NCBI RefSeq assembly: GCF_946187255.1
Contig: NZ_CAMHRZ010000086.1
Span: 1-12,340, forward strand
Origin: an uncultured Ruminococcus sp.
GTDB taxonomy: Bacteria > Bacillota > Clostridia > Oscillospirales > Ruminococcaceae
Reading direction: 5' to 3'
DNA length: 12,340 nt
Of this stretch, positions 1 to 6,957 are shown piece by piece. Position numbers and translations under genes: made by a program. Position 1 is the first letter of the stretch, and each line of letters opens with the position of its first letter. The notes below the pieces were generated by a model. The model saw only the letters and a list, made by a program, of their open reading frames with translations, was not told where the DNA came from and searched no databases.

Positions 1-1
1 C

Positions 2-265
2 AAAAAAGCTAGTAATAAGAAAGACATAGGAATAATTCTTGCTATAATAGGTGGTATACTATGTGTTATAATGAGTGTAATTATTTTAAGTGATTTATCA
101 AGCGACAACGACACTTCAAGCGATTATAACTACACCCCGAGATCAACCGAAAGAGATTACTATGACAAATCCGATAAACGCAACACCGACCGTCATTACG
201 ATGATGGCGAGTACAGAGAAGCGACGAAAAATGCCAGGGATGCATGGGACGCACAAACCAAATAA
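2..265 (+). CDS. C-terminal part of a small single-pass membrane protein, cut by the window edge
   Basis: The reading frame is open from base 2, so the gene begins before the window and the ATG at 71 is probably internal. The visible part starts with a lysine-rich stretch (KKASNKKD), followed by one hydrophobic helix (about IGIILAIIGGILCVIMSVIIL). It ends in a polar tail of about 60 residues rich in Asp, Ser, Tyr and Arg. Taking only the ATG at 71 would cut the membrane helix in half, which is why I extend the frame to the edge. Lysines before the helix suggest a cytoplasmic N side and an extracellular charged tail. The family is not recognised. The stop TAA at 263-265 is followed directly by a terminator hairpin. 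Confidence 0.6.
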   Translation, partial: KKASNKKDIGIILAIIGGILCVIMSVIILSDLSSDNDTSSDYNYTPRSTERDYYDKSDKRNTDRHYDDGEYREATKNARDAWDAQTK

Positions 266-270
266 CACAA

Positions 271-300
271 ACATCGGGCAGCCCGCAAGCTGCCCGATGT
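271..300. terminator. Bidirectional intrinsic terminator between convergent genes
   Basis: A perfect 12-bp inverted repeat (ACATCGGGCAGC at 271-282, GCTGCCCGATGT at 289-300) has a 6-nt loop. It lies 5 nt after the + strand stop and 9 nt beyond the clpB stop. On the - strand the stem is followed by TTGTGTTATTT, and on the + strand by CTTTATATATTATT. It can therefore serve both genes, although neither T-tract is long. Confidence 0.8.
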
Positions 301-309
301 CTTTATATA

Positions 310-2934
310 TTATTCCACTTTTACGGGAGGAACTGTCTCCGCAGTAAATCCGCTGTCGCCGTAATCAACACGCATAGTGCTGTCGGGGGCGGGGTCGTCC
401 CTGATTATCGCCTTTGCCAGCAGTGTCTCCACATTGCTCTGGATATAGCGTCTCAGCGGTCTTGCACCGAATGCCATATCATATCCGCCGTCCACTATCG
501 CTGCCTTTGCACTCTCGGTTATCTCCAGCTTCAGATGCTTCTCCGTCAGTCTCTTTTCAAGGCTCTTCAGCATCAATCCGCATATACTGTATATCTCGCT
601 CTTCAGCAGAGGTTTATACATCACTATCTCGTCAAGACGGTTGAGGAATTCGGGTCTGAAATGAGTTTTCAGCAGGTCGTTGACATTGTTCCTTGCTTCC
701 TCGCTGATATCTCCCGTTTCCTCGTCGATGCCTTCCAGTATGAAAGGTGAACCGAGGTTGGAAGTAAGTATGATAACGGTATTCTTGAAATCCACCGTTC
801 TGCCCTGAGAGTCGGTGACTCTGCCGTCATCCAGTACCTGTAAGAGTATATTGAACACATCAGGGTGAGCCTTCTCAACTTCGTCCAGCAGTACTACCGA
901 GTAAGGCTTTCTCCTTACAGCCTCCGTCAGCTGACCGCCTTCCTCATAACCAACGTATCCGGGAGGCGCTCCGATCAGCCTTGTTACGCTGAATTTCTCC
1001 ATATACTCCGACATATCTATCCTGACCATATTGTTTTCATCATCGAACAGAGCCTGCGCCAGTGTCTTTGCGAGCTCGGTCTTGCCGACACCCGTAGGTC
1101 CCAGGAAAAGGAAGGAACCGATAGGAGTATTGGGATTTGCGATGCCTGCTCTCGAACGGAGTATAGCTTCGCTGACCTTCTGCACAGCTTCATTCTGTCC
1201 TATTACTCTCTCATGGAGTATGCTTTCCAGCCTCAGCAGCTTGTCGCGCTCACCCTCCATCAGCTTTGCAACGGGTATGCCTGTCCAGCGGCAGATTATC
1301 CTTGCTATCTCGTCATCCGTGACTTTATCTCTCAGCAGGGTGTTGCTCTTTGAGGACTGCTCCGCTTTCTTTTCTTCCTCTGCCAGTTCCTTTTGCAGAT
1401 TTTCCAGCTTGCCGTATTTCAGCTCTGCCAGTTTAGCAAGATCGTAGTCGCGTTCCGCCTGCTTTATCTCGCCGTTGACAGCATCGATCTTCTCGCGTAT
1501 CTTCTGCACTTTGGAGATGGCGTTCTTCTCGTTTTCCCACTTGGCACGCATCTCGTCGTACTGTGCCCTCATGTCGGCAAGCTCTTTCTGAACCTCTGCC
1601 AGATGTTCTTCTGCCAGCTTGTCGCTCTCTTTTTTGAGGACAGTTTCCTCTATCTCATGCTGGAGTATCTTTCTTCTCAGATCATCCAGTTCCGTAGGCA
1701 TTGAGTCCATCTCTGTGCGGATAAGAGCGCAGGCTTCATCCACCAGGTCTATAGCCTTATCGGGCAGGAACCTGTCTGTCAGGTATCTGTCGGAGAGAAC
1801 AGCCGCCGTTATCAGCGCCTGATCCTGTATCTTAACGCCGTGGAATACCTCATATCTCTCCTTGATGCCGCGGAGTATGGATATGGTATCTTCCACGCTG
1901 GGCTCGTCCACCATTACGGGCTGGAAGCGTCGTTCCAGTGCCTTGTCCTTTTCGATGTACTGTCTGTACTCATTGAGGGTGGTGGCACCGATGCAGTGCA
2001 GTTCGCCTCTTGCCAGCATGGGCTTTAACAGGTTGCCTGCGTCCATTGCGCCGTCCGACTTGCCTGCGCCTACTATGGTATGCAGCTCATCGATGAAGAG
2101 TATGATCTTGCCCTCTGATTTCTTTATCTCGCCCACAACGGCTTTGAATCTTTCCTCAAACTCGCCGCGGAATTTTGCGCCTGCGATAAGTGAGCCCATA
2201 TCCAGCGAGAATATCTGTCTGTCCTTTAAGCTGTCGGGCACGTCACCGCTGACGATACGCTGTGCAAGACCCTCGGCAACGGCGGTCTTACCTACGCCGG
2301 GTTCACCTATAAGTACAGGGTTGTTCTTGGTCTTACGGGAGAGTATGCGGATAACATTTCTTATCTCCGAATCTCTGCCGATAACGGGATCCAGCTTGTT
2401 CTGTCTTGCCAGCCCCACCAGTTCCTGTCCGTACTTTTTCAGCACGTCATAAGTCTCCTCGGGGTTCTGGCTGGTGACCTTTGCACTGCCTCTCACCTGT
2501 TTCAGCGCTGCCAGGAACTCTGTCTTGTTTATGCCGAAGGTACGCAGTATCTCAGCGACCTCGCTGTTGGCGCACTCCATTATACCCAGGAAGATATGCT
2601 CCACCGAAACGAACTCGTCGCCCATCTTCTTGGCGTTGTCCTCAGCCTCTGCAAGAGCACGGTCAAGTTCACTGGATATATACACCTGACCCTGAGCACG
2701 TCCGCCCACAGTGACTTTCGGTATCTTGTCCACCGCCCTGTCCAGCGCACTGCGGAAAGCATTGATATCGGTGCTCATCTGCGTCAGCAGCTGAGGTATC
2801 AGTCCGTTGTCATCCAGGCAAAGCGCACTCAGCAGATGCTCCTGCCCTATCGCCTGATTTGACTGCTTAGCCGCAATGTTCTGTGCGTCCTGTACAGCCT
2901 GTACCGATTTCTCGGTAAATTTCTGCATATTCAT
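310..2934 (-). CDS. clpB: ClpB (Hsp104 family) ATP-dependent protein disaggregase
   Basis: This is the cytoplasmic hexameric AAA+ chaperone that pulls polypeptides out of aggregates together with DnaK. At 874 aa it has the usual family length. Domains in order are: Clp N-domain (about 1-150), first AAA+ module with Walker A GEPGVGKT at 210-217 and Walker B containing FIDELHT, a long charged coiled-coil middle domain (about 410-530), and a second AAA+ module with Walker A GPTGVGKT at 612-619 and Walker B VVLLDEVEKAH. A C-terminal small domain contains FGARPLRR. The middle domain separates ClpB from ClpA and ClpC. I use the ATG at 2934 because AAAGGAGG (2943-2950) lies 8 nt upstream; the next ATG, two codons later, fits that SD less well. 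It ends before a shared terminator. All nucleotide-binding motifs look intact. No CIRCE element or paired CtsR heptads are seen upstream. Confidence 0.98.
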   Translation of the reverse strand: MNMQKFTEKSVQAVQDAQNIAAKQSNQAIGQEHLLSALCLDDNGLIPQLLTQMSTDINAFRSALDRAVDKIPKVTVGGRAQGQVYISSELDRALAEAEDNAKKMGDEFVSVEHIFLGIMECANSEVAEILRTFGINKTEFLAALKQVRGSAKVTSQNPEETYDVLKKYGQELVGLARQNKLDPVIGRDSEIRNVIRILSRKTKNNPVLIGEPGVGKTAVAEGLAQRIVSGDVPDSLKDRQIFSLDMGSLIAGAKFRGEFEERFKAVVGEIKKSEGKIILFIDELHTIVGAGKSDGAMDAGNLLKPMLARGELHCIGATTLNEYRQYIEKDKALERRFQPVMVDEPSVEDTISILRGIKERYEVFHGVKIQDQALITAAVLSDRYLTDRFLPDKAIDLVDEACALIRTEMDSMPTELDDLRRKILQHEIEETVLKKESDKLAEEHLAEVQKELADMRAQYDEMRAKWENEKNAISKVQKIREKIDAVNGEIKQAERDYDLAKLAELKYGKLENLQKELAEEEKKAEQSSKSNTLLRDKVTDDEIARIICRWTGIPVAKLMEGERDKLLRLESILHERVIGQNEAVQKVSEAILRSRAGIANPNTPIGSFLFLGPTGVGKTELAKTLAQALFDDENNMVRIDMSEYMEKFSVTRLIGAPPGYVGYEEGGQLTEAVRRKPYSVVLLDEVEKAHPDVFNILLQVLDDGRVTDSQGRTVDFKNTVIILTSNLGSPFILEGIDEETGDISEEARNNVNDLLKTHFRPEFLNRLDEIVMYKPLLKSEIYSICGLMLKSLEKRLTEKHLKLEITESAKAAIVDGGYDMAFGARPLRRYIQSNVETLLAKAIIRDDPAPDSTMRVDYGDSGFTAETVPPVKVE

Positions 2935-2976
2935 TATTGTGTCCTCCTTTATATGTCAAAAAATATATTTAACTTC

Positions 2977-3005
2977 GTTATAAAAAGTGTCCCTGCGTCT
3001 GATAA
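2977..3005 (-). promoter_or_regulatory. Probable clpB promoter
   Basis: Read on the - strand, TTATCA (3000-3005) and TATAAC (2977-2982) are separated by exactly 17 nt, with 4/6 and 5/6 matches to the vegetative consensus. A start near 2970 would give a leader of roughly 36 nt before the ATG at 2934. It lies in the 75-nt gap after the upstream small gene. Read-through from upstream is also possible, as there is no terminator in the gap. Confidence 0.5.
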
Positions 3006-3009
3006 GGAT

Positions 3010-3342
3010 TTATTTACACAATTCAGCTAATTCGTCTTTTGAGTATTCCTTATAATATTTTCGGTTTGGTGAAAACATCGAATCTGTTGTATCGGGGATC
3101 ATTTTCATAAGTTTTTTCAGATCTATCTCAGAAGGCATTGAAAGGAAATTTCCGTCTTCATCTTCGAATCTTATTGCACAGAATATAAAATTCCCATTCT
3201 CATAATCGATATCAAAATAATCAGATACTTCAGTCTTGTCTACATCTAAATACTTATCCTGATTTGCGATAAAATTTTCATAGATATATTCAAACAGTGC
3301 CTCTTTACTTATTTTGATAACTCTTACTTTTTCTTTATCCAT
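3010..3342 (-). CDS. Small acidic protein of unknown function
   Basis: This is a 110-aa soluble protein with no signal peptide or membrane segment. I do not recognise a family. The N-terminal third is Lys/Glu-rich and probably helical (KISKEALFEYIYENF). The middle is rich in Asp, Glu, Tyr and Phe (VSDYFDIDYENGNFIFCAIRFEDEDGNF) and looks like a beta-hairpin region. The C-terminus is Lys/Tyr-rich. The start at 3342 is well supported by AAAAGGAG about 6 nt upstream. It is the third gene of a same-strand trio, 20 nt after its neighbour, and lies 75 nt upstream of clpB. Its codons are visibly more AT-rich than those of clpB or the neighbouring genes, which may point to recent acquisition. The size, acidity and composition resemble orphan immunity-type proteins, but nothing in the sequence proves that. 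Confidence 0.75.
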   Translation of the reverse strand: MDKEKVRVIKISKEALFEYIYENFIANQDKYLDVDKTEVSDYFDIDYENGNFIFCAIRFEDEDGNFLSMPSEIDLKKLMKMIPDTTDSMFSPNRKYYKEYSKDELAELCK

Positions 3343-3362
3343 ACAGTACTCCTTTTAGCTTA

Positions 3363-3734
3363 TCAGTATTCCCGTATTTGCAGATAGGGTGCATCGCCAA
3401 TGAAAACATATTCGGCGTATTTTCTTTCGCCGATCCGCCAGTATGCCCTGCATATCCCAAAGCCGTACTTTCCGCTGGGCTCGCCCAGTTTTTCCACAAC
3501 CTCATCGTAGGTCGGAAAACTCTCACTCAGCTCATTGATGTAATCATCGGGGATATTTATTATAAGGTCGCTGCGCACATCGTATACAAAACCTATCACA
3601 TCGGTCGAAGGTGTATCGGGTATACTTATGCCGAACCGCCGTTCCGCCTTTGTGGTCAGCGAAAAGAATGCTATCACCGCTGCGGTAATAATCACAAGTA
3701 TTACCGCGCCCGCTATCTTCTTTTTCCTGCTCAT
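3363..3734 (-). CDS. Small membrane-anchored protein with a BamE/SmpA-like extracytoplasmic segment
   Basis: The product is 123 aa. After MSRKKK comes a single hydrophobic helix (about residues 7-27), which predicts an N-terminal anchor or uncleaved signal with the rest outside the cell. The C-terminal half contains TYDEVVEKLGEPSGKYG followed by YWRIGERKYAEYVFIGD. A 'short helix, then xxLGxPxG, then two beta strands' layout is typical of small SmpA/BamE-like folds in Firmicute exported proteins; that resemblance is by eye only. It is the second gene of the trio, starting 12 nt after the upstream stop and ending 20 nt before the next start, so translational coupling is likely. The SD is weak (GGTGAT about 5 nt before the ATG), which fits coupling. 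Confidence 0.75.
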   Translation of the reverse strand: MSRKKKIAGAVILVIITAAVIAFFSLTTKAERRFGISIPDTPSTDVIGFVYDVRSDLIINIPDDYINELSESFPTYDEVVEKLGEPSGKYGFGICRAYWRIGERKYAEYVFIGDAPYLQIREY

Positions 3735-3746
3735 ACTATCACCGCA

Positions 3747-4403
3747 CTATATCACTGCCGTGACAGTCCGCACATAAGCCGCATACGCCGAACCTATCTC
3801 ATCGGAATAGTCTCTGCCTGCGGTAAGACCGTCAAAATACTTTTGTATACAGCTGTCCATCAGCCGTATATATCCTGCCACAGCATTTGCTATCTCGTTA
3901 TCTGTCAGCTTTTCAGCCAGCGGTGAATAGAAGTCTCTGGTATACCTGCCGTTTTCCGCCTGTGCAGGTACTCCGTCGGGGAACACCTTTTTGAGACATA
4001 CATCCTCTGCCCGCTTCCACAGTTCAAAAAAGTCCGCCGCCGCCGAGATAAGCTGTTCGCTCTTTGTACGGAAGGAGACTTTCAGTCTTCCCACCTTGCC
4101 CTGCATATCGCGGCTCAGCTCCAGGCTGTACCTCAGTGTGGGCTTGTATTTGTATCTCACGGGGCTTTTTATGGCTATCATAGAATCGGAAGGCTGATCG
4201 ATGAACAAAAACCTCTGATCCATGAGCTGTTCTATCTCACGGAATATCTCCCTCATACGCATCTCGGGCGTCATAAGGCTTACCCTTTCCGCCAGTATCT
4301 GATTTATCAGATTTGATCTGCTGGTATTCATCGAATATGCCATACGGTCGATAGCTTCAACTACCTCGTCCGCCAGCACCAGACTGTACACACTTTTATT
4401 CAT
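3747..4403 (-). CDS. Ribbon-helix-helix domain protein with an uncharacterised C-terminal region
   Basis: The product is 218 aa from the chosen start. Residues 1-45 (KSVYSLVLADEVVEAIDRMA, then SMNTSRSNLINQILAERV) match the ribbon-helix-helix (MetJ/Arc, CopG-like) pattern: a short beta strand, a helix, a turn with S/T-R-S-x-L, and a second helix. This fold usually dimerises and binds operator DNA. Residues about 50-218 are not recognised; they include a basic segment (KSPVRYKYKPTLRYSLEL) and helical stretches. An ATG exists 18 nt upstream at 4421, but AAAGGGGTGAG lies between the two ATGs and points to the ATG at 4403. The promoter predicts a transcript start near 4422, which would leave the upstream ATG leaderless. 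It is the first gene of the trio. Autoregulation is plausible, since an imperfect palindrome covers its -35 box. Confidence 0.8.
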   Translation of the reverse strand: MNKSVYSLVLADEVVEAIDRMAYSMNTSRSNLINQILAERVSLMTPEMRMREIFREIEQLMDQRFLFIDQPSDSMIAIKSPVRYKYKPTLRYSLELSRDMQGKVGRLKVSFRTKSEQLISAAADFFELWKRAEDVCLKKVFPDGVPAQAENGRYTRDFYSPLAEKLTDNEIANAVAGYIRLMDSCIQKYFDGLTAGRDYSDEIGSAYAAYVRTVTAVI

Positions 4404-4428
4404 GATCTCACCCCTTTCCATTGAAAAC

Positions 4429-4457
4429 AGTATAGCACATCTTCAATAACTTGTCAA
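4429..4457 (-). promoter_or_regulatory. Strong promoter for the three-gene unit upstream of clpB
   Basis: On the - strand, TTGACA (4452-4457) and TATACT (4429-4434) have a 17-nt spacer, matching the sigma-A consensus at 11 of 12 positions. Transcription would start near 4422, just before the ribbon-helix-helix gene. Confidence 0.85.
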
Positions 4458-4461
4458 TGAA
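4442..4461. promoter_or_regulatory. Imperfect palindrome over the -35 box, possible operator
   Basis: The 20-bp sequence TTCAATAACTTGTCAATGAA has 7 of 10 symmetric pairs matching and covers the -35 hexamer of the promoter above. Position and symmetry would suit a dimeric repressor, and the first gene encodes a ribbon-helix-helix protein. This is inference from placement only. Confidence 0.3.
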
Positions 4462-4680
4462 ATTATATAACATCACTTACATTTTATATAACTGCACAAT
4501 CTGCAAACCTGTTCAGCCGCCGTTATCATACATACTTCACAAAAATTTACCACAAACCATATCATACGTTGAAAAATGCGATAATTTGACCGCCCGCAAA
4601 TTCGATCCTCCTCCGTTCAGCCCGAAAAAAATATCTTAAAAATATTAAATAATAACATTTCCAGAATAATTAAAAATATA
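4462..4680. other. AT-rich divergent intergenic region, no gene seen
   Basis: This stretch separates the divergent promoters of the ribbon-helix-helix gene and the GGDEF gene. It holds no credible ORF with an SD. The part from about 4625 to 4680 is very AT-rich and could act as an UP element for the downstream promoter. No tRNA, riboswitch or terminator was recognised. Confidence 0.5.
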
Positions 4681-4709
4681 TTGAAAAATTCTTAAATGTA
4701 TGGTATAAT
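4681..4709 (+). promoter_or_regulatory. Promoter of the GGDEF gene
   Basis: TTGAAA (4681-4686) and TATAAT (4704-4709) are separated by 17 nt. A start near 4716 gives a leader of about 68 nt. The AT-rich DNA upstream would favour activity. Confidence 0.85.
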
Positions 4710-4711
4710 AA

Positions 4712-4731
4712 GTATGTATACTATTACATAC
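4712..4731. promoter_or_regulatory. Perfect inverted repeat at the predicted transcript start, possible operator
   Basis: GTATGTA (4712-4718) and TACATAC (4725-4731) form a perfect 7-bp inverted repeat around 6 nt, starting 2 nt after the -10 box. This is the classical place for a repressor site. Alternatively it could form a hairpin at the 5' end of the mRNA. Confidence 0.4.
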
Positions 4732-4735
4732 GAAT

Positions 4736-4776
4736 ACCCGCACTCACTCGGGTGTCCTCCGAAATATCAGAGGTGA
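4736..4776 (+). promoter_or_regulatory. Leader hairpins next to the GGDEF ribosome binding site
   Basis: ACCCG (4736-4740) can pair with CGGGT (4749-4753). CCTC (4756-4759) can pair with GAGG (4770-4773), which is the core of the SD (AGAGGTGA, about 10 nt before the ATG). The stems are short, so any effect on translation is tentative. No known c-di-GMP riboswitch motif is seen. Confidence 0.25.
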
Positions 4777-4783
4777 CTGTCTT

Positions 4784-6235
4784 ATGAAACGTTCTTTGGG
4801 CAAAAAAATAATCATGCTGGTAGTATCAGTTGCGATTTTGCTTATCGTGACCTGTATATGCGTCAGCGCTTTGGTCGTCCGTAAAATGATGGACAGTGAA
4901 TACAGCGTTACAGCCAATTCTATGGCGGGCACAGTCTCGGTGACTGTGGACGGTGACAGGCTGGAGCGTGTCACAAAAAAAGTAATGGAGCTTTACCGTT
5001 CCGCTGACAACAAGATGGATAACGTACATCAGGACGATCCGGGATTTGACGCTTATGCCGATCGTTTCATGTTTCTTACAGAGGATCCTGACTATATAGC
5101 GGCAAGAGATGAACTGCGCAGTATACAGGACATCAGCGAGGTCGATTGCGTTTATACGCTTTGTGTAGTTCCTGAGGACAAGACCTGCGTCTATATCGTT
5201 GACGCAGCGTATGAGGATATCGTTACACCGGGTCGCTTTGATCAGGTCGAGGAGGTCTGTTATCCGTATCTCGACGATCTCACACAGGGCTTTCCCGCAT
5301 TTATTACCGACACGCCCGAATACGGCTGGGTAGTTACCTCATGTGCTCCGATATATAACAGCAAAGGAGAGGTCGTCTGTTTCGCGGCGGTCGATTTGAG
5401 CATGAACGAGATACTCGCCAAGGTAAAAAACTTCCTTCTTGTTCTGGCAGGACTGCTGATGGTACTTACAGCCGTAATATGTGTTGTTGCTATCCTTTAT
5501 GTAAAACGCAGTATCGTCAAGCCGATAAATATGCTTTCGCAGGCGGCGGGGCAGTACGGTCATAAGGAGTTTAACGTTTCTCACAGTGAATTCGGCGCTT
5601 TGAAGATCAGTACAGGCGATGAGATCGAGATACTGCTCAACTCTATGGTGCAGATGGAAAAGGATATCGACAGGTATATTGACAATCTGACGCAGACCCG
5701 CGAACTGTTAAGCTCCGCAAGACAGCGCGCTGACGATATGCACGAGCTGGCATACATTGACGCGCTTACGGGGGTCCGCAACAAACTGGCATACGACAAG
5801 GAGAAACAGCGCCTTGACGGCGAGATAAAGATCGGCATGAGAGCCTGCGGGATAGCAATGATAGACCTGAATTTCCTGAAAGTCATCAACGATACCTATG
5901 GTCATGAATACGGCAACGAGGCGATCAAGCGTCTGTGCGGGCTGGTATGTCAGATCTTTGATCATTCTCCCGTTTTCCGTATCGGCGGCGATGAATTTGC
6001 CGTTATACTTCGCGGTGCGGATTACAATAACATAGAGAAGCTCACAATGGAATTCAACAAAAGCCTGGAAACGATGGCTTCTGACGACAGCCTGCAGCCC
6101 TGGGAAAAGATCTCCGCTTCGCTGGGGTATGCGATGTATGACAATAGCACCGACAGCTGTGCCGATGATATTTTCAAGCGTGCAGACCAGAGAATGTATG
6201 AGCGAAAGAAAGAAATGAAGGCTATGAGAAAGTAG
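4784..6235 (+). CDS. Membrane-bound Cache-HAMP-GGDEF protein, probable diguanylate cyclase
   Basis: The product is 483 aa. It has an N-terminal membrane helix (about 9-32), then an extracytoplasmic sensor (about 35-213) ending in YGWVVTSCAPIYNSKGEVV, a Cache-type signature. A second helix (about 216-240) is followed by a HAMP linker (about 240-295), a coiled stretch, and a GGDEF domain (about 320-483). The catalytic domain has DALTG at 326, DLNFLKVINDTYGHEYG, and an intact GGDEF at 401-405, so it should make c-di-GMP from two GTP in response to an external ligand. The RxxD inhibitory site normally found five residues before GGDEF is absent, so product inhibition through that site is unlikely. 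No EAL domain follows. Asn replaces Asp in two commonly acidic positions (DLN and GHEYGN). It has its own promoter, and the gene converges on the che operon. Confidence 0.93.
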   Translation: MKRSLGKKIIMLVVSVAILLIVTCICVSALVVRKMMDSEYSVTANSMAGTVSVTVDGDRLERVTKKVMELYRSADNKMDNVHQDDPGFDAYADRFMFLTEDPDYIAARDELRSIQDISEVDCVYTLCVVPEDKTCVYIVDAAYEDIVTPGRFDQVEEVCYPYLDDLTQGFPAFITDTPEYGWVVTSCAPIYNSKGEVVCFAAVDLSMNEILAKVKNFLLVLAGLLMVLTAVICVVAILYVKRSIVKPINMLSQAAGQYGHKEFNVSHSEFGALKISTGDEIEILLNSMVQMEKDIDRYIDNLTQTRELLSSARQRADDMHELAYIDALTGVRNKLAYDKEKQRLDGEIKIGMRACGIAMIDLNFLKVINDTYGHEYGNEAIKRLCGLVCQIFDHSPVFRIGGDEFAVILRGADYNNIEKLTMEFNKSLETMASDDSLQPWEKISASLGYAMYDNSTDSCADDIFKRADQRMYERKKEMKAMRK

Positions 6236-6396
6236 GGCATGGTGACGCTGAGTCTTGCAGGAGATTATCAAAAAGCCTGAAAGAATTTGCTCAGGATCGG
6301 AAATAAGGCATTTGATGCGCCGGGAAAGGTTAAGGCAAATCGCAACGAAAGGCAGATCTATATCACCGAATACCACACTTCATGCATATTACAAAA
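6236..6396 (+). other. 3' untranslated stretch after the GGDEF gene, no gene seen
   Basis: About 160 nt lie between the GGDEF stop and the terminator hairpin. Open frames here have no SD and run into the terminator, so I do not call a gene. Only a weak 5-bp hairpin (CCTGA at 6276-6280, TCAGG at 6291-6295) is present. Confidence 0.4.
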
Positions 6397-6435
6397 AGAT
6401 CCCGAAGCTGACACCACAAGTCGGCTTCGGGATCT
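6397..6435. terminator. Strong intrinsic terminator between the GGDEF gene and cheW
   Basis: A 16-bp stem with one G-U pair (6397-6412 with 6420-6435, core AGATCCCGAAGC / GCTTCGGGATCT) has a 7-nt loop. On the - strand it is followed by TTTTTGTAAT, making it a good terminator for cheR-cheB-cheW. On the + strand it is followed by ATTATTTC, so it may also stop the GGDEF transcript. Confidence 0.88.
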
Positions 6436-6473
6436 ATTATTTCATATCAAACGTGTCCTCAACGATCTGGCTG

Positions 6474-6932
6474 TCATTCTGTTAAATTTGCCAGCTTCTC
6501 CTCGTCATCGGGGCGCACTATCAGCTCGGGTGTCAGGACATAGCACGGCTCACCCTCCACAAGGAAAGTACCGCTGATAAATCTTGCGTTGACCTGTTCA
6601 TTCACATCGGGGGGCGGCTGTATCTCATCGGGTGCTTTTTCCACGAAATTTATGATATTATCGCAGTGGAGCCCCAGACTTTTTTCGCCGTCGCATATTA
6701 TTATACACTCATGTCCGTTATTCCCGCTGTCTTCATAGCCGAACCTTTTGCGCAGGTCGATGACCGTCACGGTCTTTCCCTCGTTGACTATGGTACCTTC
6801 GACGTAGTCGGGAAAATCGGGTATCCGCCTTGCTTCCTGTGCCGCAATTATCAGCAGTACGTCCGAAAAGCTGATACAAAACTGTTTTCCGCCAACGGAG
6901 AATAAAAGATACTTATTATCGCTGTCCTGCAA
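6474..6932 (-). CDS. cheW: CheW-like chemotaxis coupling protein
   Basis: CheW joins chemoreceptors to the histidine kinase CheA. The single-domain protein carries the family pattern KYLLFSVGGKQFCISFSDV, then IPDFPDYVEGTIVNEGKTVTVIDLRKRFG, then a second beta subdomain with SLGLHCDNIINFVE and a final YVLTPELI segment. I choose the TTG at 6932 (152 aa) because AGGAGG (6941-6946) lies exactly 8 nt upstream. An in-frame ATG at 6953 would add 7 residues but has only GAGG placed 2 nt away, and the good SD would then lie inside the gene. The gene follows cheB after a gap of 4 to 25 nt depending on the start, and is the last of the operon. Compared with classical CheW, the C-terminal part is acidic and proline-rich (IQPPPDVNEQ). 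The CheW fold is clear; coupling to a CheA is inferred because none is present here. Confidence 0.88.
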   Translation of the reverse strand: MQDSDNKYLLFSVGGKQFCISFSDVLLIIAAQEARRIPDFPDYVEGTIVNEGKTVTVIDLRKRFGYEDSGNNGHECIIICDGEKSLGLHCDNIINFVEKAPDEIQPPPDVNEQVNARFISGTFLVEGEPCYVLTPELIVRPDDEEKLANLTE

Positions 6933-6957
6933 GCCGTTCACCTCCTGACGCATATCC

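Noticed and set aside
2951..2975. CtsR or CIRCE stress operator upstream of clpB
   Set aside because: Only one TGTCAAA heptad is present, with no properly spaced second copy, and there is no TTAGCACTC-N9-GAGTGCTAA element.
4404..4421. Upstream ATG as the start of the ribbon-helix-helix gene
   Set aside because: The SD lies downstream of it, and the predicted transcript begins at about the same position.
4451..4639. 62-aa open frame in the divergent intergenic region
   Set aside because: It begins at a TTG inside the promoter region with no SD, and its composition looks non-coding.
4736..4776. c-di-GMP riboswitch in the leader of the GGDEF gene
   Set aside because: The leader is only about 68 nt and lacks the conserved core of either known c-di-GMP riboswitch class.
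5708..6376. 222-aa open frame antisense to the GGDEF gene
   Set aside because: A shadow of the conserved GGDEF coding frame, with no SD or recognisable domain.
6255..6485. Open frame after the GGDEF gene
   Set aside because: No SD, runs through the terminator hairpin and into the end of cheW; no recognisable protein sequence.
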